This document shows, piece after piece, positions 14,636 to 21,108 of a stretch of DNA of 21,108 nucleotides. The DNA is taken from NCBI GenBank assembly GCA_012519525.1, contig JAAYQB010000101.1, forward strand, positions 1 to 21,108. The letters are read 5' to 3'. Position numbers and translations under genes: made by a program. The stretch is from Bacteroidales bacterium (GTDB lineage: Bacteria > Bacteroidota > Bacteroidia > Bacteroidales > WCHB1-69). Below the pieces are notes generated by a model. It was not told the DNA's origin and did not search any database. It worked only from the letters and a program-made list of their open reading frames with translations. Numbering within the stretch: the first letter of the stretch is position 1; the number at the start of each line of letters is the position of its first letter.

Positions 14636-15805
14636 TTAAATGATTTTTTTCAATGAATTAACTAAAATTTCATCTAATTGTTCAGCGATTTCTTCTTGAG
14701 TTCCTAATCCGTTAAGGCGGACTAATTTATTTTTACTTTTAAAATATTTTATAACAGGATTGATTTTTGTTTCAAATTCTTCCATTCGTCCTATAATCAA
14801 GTCGGTTGTTAAATCGTAAGGACGAGCATCGTCGGTTTGAGCACGCCTTGATAATCGCTTAAAACAGTGCAACATAGGAACATCTAAATACACTACCAAA
14901 GAAATAGAATTGTTCATTCTTCGCAACATTCCTTCTAATATATAAGTTTGAATGAGAGTGCGTGGAAAACCTTTAAAAATATAGCCTCTATTTTTATTGT
15001 GTTTTGCCATTTCTTCTTCTACCAACTTAATTATCAACTCGTCAGGAACACTAATTCCATTTGAATACAAAGATTTTACGGTTTTTCCTATAGCCGAATT
15101 TTTATTTATTTCAGCTAGTAGAAGCTCTCCCGTAGAGATATAATGAAAATTGTGTTTTTTAGCAAAGATTTCTCCTTGAGTTCCTTTTCCTGCTCCGGGG
15201 CGTCCTATTAATACTACATTATACGATACTTTTTTAACTACGCTGTCAATTACGTTTTCTACACGTGCAAACACCTCGTTTTGTGTTCCCATTCCATTGA
15301 TAGACGTAAACATATTTCTGCTTTTATAAAACTCAATAACAGGCAAGGTTTTTTGATTGTATTCGCGAAAACGTTCCTCTATCACTCTTTTATTGTCATC
15401 GCTTCGTCCTTCGATATGTGCTCTGTTTAGTAAACGTTTTGTCAATTCGTCGCTATCTACTTCTAACGAAATAACAGTATTTAACGAAGTGTTTAATTTT
15501 AATAAAAGTCCTTCTAAGATATAGGCTTGCACCAATGTGCGAGGAAAACCATCGAATAAAAAACCACTGACATCTTTATTTTCTTTTAATTTTTCCTCTA
15601 AAAGTTCTACTACTAATTCATCGGGAACCAAATTTCCTTTATCGATAAGTGCTTTTACTTCTTTTCCTATAGGAGTTTTATTAGCAATTTGTTCTCGTAA
15701 TATTTCTCCTATAGAAATATATTCTAAATTATATTTTTGTAATAATAATTTTGATTGTGTTCCTTTCCCTGAACCGGGAGGTCCAAAAAGTATAATATTT
15801 AACAT
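14636..15805 (-). CDS. adk: Tandem (double-domain) adenylate kinase
   Basis: Two adenylate kinase domains in one 389-aa chain, at about 1-190 and 194-389. Adk interconverts ATP + AMP and 2 ADP. Domain 1: P-loop GPPGSGKGTQ (8-17), ISIGEILR (30-37), DGFPRT (85-90) and the lid/closing region R128, EGR134, R145. Domain 2: P-loop GRPGAGKGTQ (201-210), ISTGELLL (223-230), KGFPRT (278-283), R321 and R340. Measured against the usual ISTGD-x2-R and DGFPRT, domain 1 has Ile32 for Thr but keeps the AMP-binding Arg37 and Asp85. Domain 2 keeps Thr225 but has Leu230 for the Arg and Lys278 for the Asp. Both repeats keep a GMGTQ/GLGTQ segment near their ends and a shared YILEG helix, so they arose by internal duplication. 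It lies 15 nt after a T9SS cargo gene and about 50 nt before pyrK, an arrangement that does not suggest a pathway. Confidence 0.9.
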   Translation of the reverse strand: MLNIILFGPPGSGKGTQSKLLLQKYNLEYISIGEILREQIANKTPIGKEVKALIDKGNLVPDELVVELLEEKLKENKDVSGFLFDGFPRTLVQAYILEGLLLKLNTSLNTVISLEVDSDELTKRLLNRAHIEGRSDDNKRVIEERFREYNQKTLPVIEFYKSRNMFTSINGMGTQNEVFARVENVIDSVVKKVSYNVVLIGRPGAGKGTQGEIFAKKHNFHYISTGELLLAEINKNSAIGKTVKSLYSNGISVPDELIIKLVEEEMAKHNKNRGYIFKGFPRTLIQTYILEGMLRRMNNSISLVVYLDVPMLHCFKRLSRRAQTDDARPYDLTTDLIIGRMEEFETKINPVIKYFKSKNKLVRLNGLGTQEEIAEQLDEILVNSLKKII

Positions 15806-15820
15806 AAGCTCTACAGTGTT

Positions 15821-17968
15821 TTAACGTTGAATAATAAATTTAAAATGACGTATCTCTTTGGTTTTCGTATTATGAGTTTTTAATATATAAAACCCTGATT
15901 TCAAATTTGACACATCTATATTGTTTGTGAAATTTCCATTGTATACTTTTTGTCCATTTAGGCTATAAATTTCTATCCGTAAATCATTGCCTTGCATTGG
16001 ATCCGACAAATTAATTTGTATTTTATCATTTGCAGGATTAGGATATATCCGTACATCTAACCTCGTTTCTTCTATATCATTGATTGCTACCGGTTCCCAT
16101 GCATTCCCAATATAAGGTCGCAGCATTGGTATTCCCGCCAAAAAACTTTTTTCCCAATACTTGCCCGTTTTATAATACACATGTTCAGAAGCATTGCAGT
16201 TTTGGTCAAAGCCTACATTTAAATAGTTTTTAGTTTCAATTTGATAACCGATGTAAAATTTTCCGGAAATCGGAACAGGTTCCGATAAATAATAATGTTG
16301 AAGTCCGTATAATTCGTTACTGTATTCTTGATTAATTACCTTATGATAAATAAGTTTTCCCGGATAATTACTGCTGTCAGCCCATACGCTTAATGTAAAT
16401 TGAAAATCATTTTCATTATTCAACACATGATTGATATACATTGCTATAGCTCTTAAAGTATCGTCTTGATGCAATTTAAATCCCATTGCCATTGCCGTTC
16501 TGTCAGAATAAGCATTGATAACCGTATAACCCGATTCCGGAGTTCCATCATCATAAGCAAAATAATTATAAAACTTTTGTTCAAAAACAATAGTGTCGTT
16601 TTTTTGGTTTTTATCTCCACTTCCTGCTTCTTTGAATATATGAACTATTTTAAACAAAGCACTGTCATTGTTATTAGCAGGAAAATTAGTCGTGTAATCA
16701 GGGGAAGAATGAGGATTATATGTCTGAAAACCATGAGAATATACGGGTGATATATTATAAGAGCCTCCGTCATAATTTCCTATCGCTTGGTCTTTATCAT
16801 CGGTAACAACATAACGATAAGATGTGTTTTTTTCTACTTCAGATAAATTAGACAATTTAACTTTTAACTTTTTGACCAACTCCTTGCCTTGATTATTTTT
16901 AAACTGACTCCATGGCATCGCTTGATAATTAGCCAAAACACTTCCCGGATTTTTCGAAAAAGCCACATCATCAATTACCGTATCATTGATAGTACGTGCT
17001 CTGTCCAATCGTACATAGTCTATATTCCAAAAATCAACATTGCTTGCCCAAGTAGGGTTGTTTTCGTTGTATTCCAAAGAGGCATAATTACGAAATCGAA
17101 ACTGAAATCCTTTATTAAAAAACACTGAATCAGTAATAGGAATCATCACTTGTCGAAAAAGTAATTTATTGGTATCCAAGCTATAATTTTCTATAAACGC
17201 CTCCATTGTCATTCCCGCCGAAGACCAAACATGTTTCCATTTACTTTCTAATGCAAGCACAGAATCGCAAGGCAGATAAATACTGTCTCCTTCTTTATAA
17301 TTAATGCCGGCTATTATAAATAAAGAAGGATCACACATGCTAAAAATCGTATCGCCTATCGAAAACGATGTATCAGCAATATACAACCTATATGTATAGT
17401 AAGCCAATACGGTATCTCCCGTATAATATCCAAACTCAAGTACCAAGGAATCGGTAGATTCGGGAGCATTTCCCAATCTATTCCATGGTTGTCCCAATCC
17501 TCCTCCCGGTTGATAGAAAAAACTAAAATATACCGAATCCGAAGGAGTTAATCTTTTAGGTAATGGAGAAAAAATAGAATCCAAGCGAATGGGTTTGGAA
17601 GTGAGCGTATCGGCTGAGAAGGCAGTTTGACCGGCGTGTTCATATATTTTTCCATACTGATCTACCGCATCTAAAGTGGCGACTCCAAAAGAGGGGGCAT
17701 TAATAGCAAACGATTGATTAATAAACGCATAGTTATCTATCCATAAAGCGGTATCAGGATAACCTATGGAAGTAGAAAAATCTTCTGTAAACGGAAGAGC
17801 AAGAGATGAATGAAAAATAAATGACTGTACTTTTTTTTGTTGTAATTGGAATAAGTGTTTTTGAAAAACATTCATTTGAGTGTTTGAATGCAATCCTGTC
17901 AAAATCTCTTGACTATAGGCACTTATATTCAACAAGGTTATACATAAACACAATATTACTCTTCTCAT
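15821..17968 (-). CDS. Secreted T9SS cargo protein with C-terminal sorting domain (715 aa)
   Basis: An N-terminal signal peptide (residues 1 to about 19, ending in ISAYSQ) sends it through Sec. A type A T9SS sorting domain occupies roughly the last 85 residues, with the Y-P-N-P-A-N-D motif, I-E-I-Y-S-L-N-G-Q-K-V, L-K-S-G-F-Y-I-L-K and the ending K-F-I-I-Q-R. It should therefore be exported and attached to the cell surface or released. The large middle part is beta-rich, begins L-P-F-T-E-D-F-S, and resembles the jelly-roll opening of many Bacteroidetes surface proteins. I see no catalytic motif. No function can be assigned. It is followed 15 nt later by the adenylate kinase gene and preceded by a 123-nt gap after the OmpA-type gene. 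Confidence 0.9.
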   Translation of the reverse strand: MRRVILCLCITLLNISAYSQEILTGLHSNTQMNVFQKHLFQLQQKKVQSFIFHSSLALPFTEDFSTSIGYPDTALWIDNYAFINQSFAINAPSFGVATLDAVDQYGKIYEHAGQTAFSADTLTSKPIRLDSIFSPLPKRLTPSDSVYFSFFYQPGGGLGQPWNRLGNAPESTDSLVLEFGYYTGDTVLAYYTYRLYIADTSFSIGDTIFSMCDPSLFIIAGINYKEGDSIYLPCDSVLALESKWKHVWSSAGMTMEAFIENYSLDTNKLLFRQVMIPITDSVFFNKGFQFRFRNYASLEYNENNPTWASNVDFWNIDYVRLDRARTINDTVIDDVAFSKNPGSVLANYQAMPWSQFKNNQGKELVKKLKVKLSNLSEVEKNTSYRYVVTDDKDQAIGNYDGGSYNISPVYSHGFQTYNPHSSPDYTTNFPANNNDSALFKIVHIFKEAGSGDKNQKNDTIVFEQKFYNYFAYDDGTPESGYTVINAYSDRTAMAMGFKLHQDDTLRAIAMYINHVLNNENDFQFTLSVWADSSNYPGKLIYHKVINQEYSNELYGLQHYYLSEPVPISGKFYIGYQIETKNYLNVGFDQNCNASEHVYYKTGKYWEKSFLAGIPMLRPYIGNAWEPVAINDIEETRLDVRIYPNPANDKIQINLSDPMQGNDLRIEIYSLNGQKVYNGNFTNNIDVSNLKSGFYILKTHNTKTKEIRHFKFIIQR

Positions 17969-18091
17969 TATCTAATTTTTAAACTAAAACGTTCTTATTA
18001 AAAAACTATTGTATTAATTTCATGTTTTAAAGCAAATCTTTCGTGTATAATTTTTTATACTTCTCTCTCTTTAAATAATATGCGATTATTC

Positions 18092-20047
18092 TTAAAATCC
18101 CGTTATTGTAAATTCAGTCCTACGATTCAACGCTCTTCCTTCTTCGGTATCATTAGTACCGATAGGTTTATCGAAGCCATAACCTTTATAAGTAAGTCTT
18201 CCTCTACTTATTCCTTTAGAGACCAAATAGTCGCAAACCGCTTTAGCTCTGTTTTCAGATAAAGTAAGATTATGCTCTCTTGAACCTATATTATCGGTAT
18301 GCCCTGCTATCTCAATTTTCATGTTCGGATTATCTTTTAGAAGAACAACTAATTTTTTCAATTCTACTTCCGATTCGGGTTTTAACTCCCATTTATCGGT
18401 ATCAAAGAAAATATTGTTCAAAACAACATTTTCGCCCAACTCAATACGTTTCAAGTAAATATCCTTAATAAAAGGATCTAAGTCGGAGTGTTCTCCTTCC
18501 AATTCAAATGTTTCGGAATAAAATAAATAATTCGAACGTTCGACATGCAAAGCGTACATACTATTGGTAGGTATACAAATCAAAAACTCTCCTGTTTTTG
18601 GGTCGGAAGTAGAGGACACTACCATCTTCCCTGTTTTTAAATCAATTACTTTAAATAAAGCCTCTAAAGGAAATTTATCGGCAACATCAAATATTCTTCC
18701 TTTCATATAAGTAACCGCTCTTGGTCTGATTTTTTCCGGTAATTCGAACCAATATAGGTCTTCGCCTCCATATCCGCCGGGACGATTAGAAGCAAAAAAA
18801 GCTTTGTTGCCGGTTGCATTTACGAACAAACTTATCTCGTCGTCAATTGTATTGATGGGATAACCTATATTAACAGGTTCGCTCCATGTTTCATCAGCCA
18901 GATTTTTATTACTATAAAAAATATCTCTCCCTCCCATTCCTCTATGTCCGGTTGAAGAAAAATAAAGCGTTATTCCATTGGGGTGAAAAAAAGGATAATC
19001 TTCATCGGCTTCCGTATTAATAGGTCGTCCCATATTAATCGGGTTAGTGAAAATTCCCTCACCCAACATTGTTGTATACCATAAATCATAGCCTCCTATT
19101 CCTCCCGGTCTGGCAGAAGTAAAAATGATGGTTTTTCCATCGGCAGAAAAACTCGGTTGCGATTCCCAATATTCCGTATTGACCGGCGGACCAAAGTTTT
19201 TAGGTTTTGTCCATGTATCTCCTATGCGTTTTGACCAATAAAGATCACAACTACCGTATCCTCCATCTCTTTCGCAAGCAGTAAATATAAGGTATTTTCC
19301 ATCGGGCGAAATAGACTGTCCTCCTTCATTAAAATGTGTATTGATTAAATCAAAAGGGGTTCTTAATAACCATTCACCGTTTTCGTATTCGCTATAGTAA
19401 ATATCTTCCTCTTCTATACAATTATCACAAACAGTTTTTTTATCTCTTGGACGAAGTACCGTAAAAACAATACGCAATTCGTCTAATGTTAAACTTGGTA
19501 AATATTCAGAATAAGCAGAATTAATATTTTCTCCCATATTTTGAGGATGTATAGTCAACGAATCTTTTATCAATTGTCTACGAAACAAACATAATTCATA
19601 ATTATCACGAATAGTAGGTGGAATTTCTTGTTCTTCGGCTTTGGCTCTCACAAAATATTCTTCAAACAAATCAATGGCTTTATCTACATTTCCACAGCGC
19701 ATGTGTTCGTTAGCAACAAAAAAATATAATTTATAAGAAAAGTCCGGATCAACGCTTAGAGCTTTTTCAAAATAAGTACAAGATAATTGACAGTTTCTTA
19801 AAAAAGAATAAGCGTCGGCTAACATAATATAAGCTTCTATGAATTTATCATCCGCATTAACAGCCTTTTCAGCATAAGAAATAACCTTATCGAAATTGCG
19901 TTCTCCCATTGCTTTTTCTCCTTTGCGATAATAATTAATTGCTCTTTTATTCGTCGAAGATTTTACCTCTTGAGAAAAACTCGTAAAAGCAGTATTGAAA
20001 AATAAAAACAAAAAAACAATGATTATCAGCCGTTTATTTAAAGTCAT
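18092..20047 (-). CDS. PorE-like TPR / five-blade propeller / CRD / OmpA-C protein
   Basis: Periplasmic, peptidoglycan-associated protein (651 aa). Signal peptide at about 1-25. TPR-like helices at about 33-140. Five PD40/WD40-type blades at about 179-435, with repeats such as S-P-D-G-K-Y-L-I-F-T and P-G-G-x-G-G-x-D-L. A carboxypeptidase-regulatory-like domain at about 444-535. An OmpA-C domain at 541-651 with AGHTDNIGS (D585), NLTLSENRA (R600) and ALNRRTEF. The order and length match PorE of Porphyromonas gingivalis, a T9SS component that binds peptidoglycan. Unlike PorE as described, no lipobox cysteine follows the signal peptide. Bacteroidetes encode several paralogues of this architecture, so PorE-like is the limit of the call. 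It begins 5 nt after a T9SS cargo gene, which supports a link to secretion or cell-surface anchoring. Confidence 0.9.
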   Translation of the reverse strand: MTLNKRLIIIVFLFLFFNTAFTSFSQEVKSSTNKRAINYYRKGEKAMGERNFDKVISYAEKAVNADDKFIEAYIMLADAYSFLRNCQLSCTYFEKALSVDPDFSYKLYFFVANEHMRCGNVDKAIDLFEEYFVRAKAEEQEIPPTIRDNYELCLFRRQLIKDSLTIHPQNMGENINSAYSEYLPSLTLDELRIVFTVLRPRDKKTVCDNCIEEEDIYYSEYENGEWLLRTPFDLINTHFNEGGQSISPDGKYLIFTACERDGGYGSCDLYWSKRIGDTWTKPKNFGPPVNTEYWESQPSFSADGKTIIFTSARPGGIGGYDLWYTTMLGEGIFTNPINMGRPINTEADEDYPFFHPNGITLYFSSTGHRGMGGRDIFYSNKNLADETWSEPVNIGYPINTIDDEISLFVNATGNKAFFASNRPGGYGGEDLYWFELPEKIRPRAVTYMKGRIFDVADKFPLEALFKVIDLKTGKMVVSSTSDPKTGEFLICIPTNSMYALHVERSNYLFYSETFELEGEHSDLDPFIKDIYLKRIELGENVVLNNIFFDTDKWELKPESEVELKKLVVLLKDNPNMKIEIAGHTDNIGSREHNLTLSENRAKAVCDYLVSKGISRGRLTYKGYGFDKPIGTNDTEEGRALNRRTEFTITGF

Positions 20048-20052
20048 ATTGT

Positions 20053-21108
20053 TTATCTTTGAATAATTAATTTATGTGCGGAAAAATGGTTTTTCCCTTT
20101 AATTTTAACGATATAAATTCCATTTTCAAACGTTGAAAAATTCAATATATTATTTTCTTTGTTTATTCTGTGTTCCATCAATTTTTTACCGTCTATGGTA
20201 AATACCGTAGCAATCAATGTTTCTTTATCAAGTACATCATTGCATAAAATATTTACTGTTGTTTGAGCAGGATTAGGAAATATGTTTACTTTTGCGATTG
20301 AAGGAATATTTTTTCTGTCTTTGATTGCCGAAGATTCATCAATGCAAAATCGCACACTGTCTTTATCCTCAAATTCACTTCCGCTTAGAATTAGCCGTTC
20401 ATTCAAATACACATAATAATAGCCCGCCCCCATTCCATTTTCTCCGTTAATGCCATCGCCATTGCTATCATAAATAACAAAATCATAACATCCTGTGTCT
20501 AAACAAAAAGATTCAATATAGCGAGTGTTAACGAACAAATTATCCGCATTTCGAGCAATGATATTCCCTTGAGCATCTTTTAACACCCAAGATGTTTGAT
20601 CAGGATAAATATCGGTTTTAACATCCCACCTAAAAGAAATTCCTCTTTGATAAACAAAGTCCGTTTTCATTGTATCATTTGCCGTATTTTCATCTGTTTG
20701 CCCATTGGGTTGTGATGTCCATATACTAAGAGAATAAATTCCATCGGCTATAGCCAGTTTAGGAAGTGTTATTTTTTCAGCTTCAGCAAAAGATAAAGAG
20801 CCTGTCCAATCAAAGTAATCGGCTTCAAAACCATCTATTTGGTAATAAATTCTTAGTTTTTGCAAAGTATTTTCTCCCAAATTTTCGATTGTTACTTCAG
20901 GATGTAAAAAGAAAGTACAAATATAATCGGTAGGACAATTTATTTTAGTAATCGCTACATCGTATTGATATTTCGGTATGGTCGGGTCGTAACCTTCCAA
21001 TGTGGTTGCTCCTGTATTTAAAGGGTCTAACCAGTCTTTCAACCGCTTATTGGGCGAAGGATTATCTTCATTATCCCAAGAGTAAGAAAGTTTTCCAAAA
21101 ACATCATA
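20053..21108 (-). CDS. T9SS-exported protease, C-terminal part (lysyl-endopeptidase-like), 5'-truncated by the window
   Basis: The frame is open to the right edge, so only the last 351 residues are seen and the real start lies outside; the TTG at 21042 is internal. The first visible residues (F-G-K-L-S-Y-S-W, then R-L-K-D-W-L-D-P and T-G-A-T-T-L-E-G-Y-D) resemble the end of the trypsin-fold lysyl endopeptidases of the Achromobacter protease I type, so the missing part may be an S1-like protease. After that come a CARDB-like beta domain (D-V-A-I-T-K-I-N-C to about the D-E-N-T-A-N-D-T region), a second beta domain with Y-P-D-Q-T-S-W and Y-D-S-N-G-D-G-I-N-G, and a T9SS sorting domain (I-F-P-N-P-A-Q-T-T, L-I-I-Q-R end). 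The PorE-like gene starts 5 nt downstream. The protease call rests on recalled family motifs; the catalytic residues are outside the window. Confidence 0.75.
   Translation of the reverse strand, partial: YDVFGKLSYSWDNEDNPSPNKRLKDWLDPLNTGATTLEGYDPTIPKYQYDVAITKINCPTDYICTFFLHPEVTIENLGENTLQKLRIYYQIDGFEADYFDWTGSLSFAEAEKITLPKLAIADGIYSLSIWTSQPNGQTDENTANDTMKTDFVYQRGISFRWDVKTDIYPDQTSWVLKDAQGNIIARNADNLFVNTRYIESFCLDTGCYDFVIYDSNGDGINGENGMGAGYYYVYLNERLILSGSEFEDKDSVRFCIDESSAIKDRKNIPSIAKVNIFPNPAQTTVNILCNDVLDKETLIATVFTIDGKKLMEHRINKENNILNFSTFENGIYIVKIKGKNHFSAHKLIIQR

Noticed and set aside
15537..15824. Plus-strand ORF over the adenylate kinase start
   Set aside because: Antisense to the first P-loop domain. 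Its composition follows from the coding strand.
16466..17128. Plus-strand ORFs over the 715-aa secreted protein
   Set aside because: Antisense shadows of a gene with a signal peptide and a T9SS sorting domain.
18074..18090. AATAAT/ATTATT inverted repeat after the PorE-like gene stop
   Set aside because: A 6-bp, all-AT stem with no T tract on the minus strand; not credible as a terminator.
18080..18468. Plus-strand ORFs over the OmpA-C domain
   Set aside because: Antisense to a conserved peptidoglycan-binding domain.
1..21108. Search for CRISPR arrays, tRNA or rRNA genes, insertion sequences, toxin-antitoxin or defence genes
   Set aside because: No repeated spacer pattern, cloverleaf-like sequence, transposase motif or terminal inverted repeat was seen. 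All larger ORFs are explained by housekeeping, envelope or secretion functions.

Overview
The window looks like a chromosomal segment from an AT-rich member of Bacteroidetes (Bacteroidota), probably Bacteroidales-like. The evidence is threefold. Two secreted proteins carry C-terminal type IX secretion (T9SS) sorting domains. Several putative promoters fit the Bacteroidetes pattern (TTTG-like -33, TAnnTTTG -7), and starts lack Shine-Dalgarno sequences. Family signatures (RuvB, UvrA, Wza/Wzc-like exporters, LemA with an M48 protease, a TPR/propeller/OmpA protein) also fit this phylum. I saw no tRNA, rRNA, CRISPR array, insertion sequence or phage gene.

Left part (1-5150, mostly + strand): two small cysteine-patterned lipoproteins that are paralogues of each other (176-388 and 764-969, the second broken by a 1-nt frameshift in an A6 run); a UbiA-family membrane prenyltransferase whose 5' end abuts a strong terminator; a doubtful 45-codon hydrophobic ORF; and a full-length uvrA ending in a stem-loop shared with a convergent lipocalin-like lipoprotein gene (5170-5616, minus).

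Middle (5836-11519, + strand): a tight run, ruvB - pssA - wza-like - wzc-like - rfbC, with TAATG and ATGA overlaps or 5-6 nt gaps, preceded by a candidate promoter and closed by a terminator. It joins Holliday-junction branch migration, phosphatidylserine synthesis and an exopolysaccharide export/tyrosine-kinase module.

Right part (11519-21108, all minus strand; transcription runs from the right edge leftwards): the 3' part of a T9SS-exported protease that looks lysyl-endopeptidase-like; a PorE-like TPR/five-blade propeller/CRD/OmpA protein; a second T9SS cargo protein; a double-domain adenylate kinase; a PyrK-type flavoprotein; LemA; an M48 (HtpX-like) protease; and aat (leucyl/phenylalanyl-tRNA protein transferase). 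Most gaps are under 60 nt, so much of this may be co-transcribed.

I found no clear new defence or mobile system. The most unusual items are the tandem adenylate kinase with different substitutions in each half, the paralogous small Cys-lipoprotein pair with its frameshift, the PorE-like protein encoded directly with a T9SS cargo, and the tyrosine-dense tail of the Wzc-like kinase.
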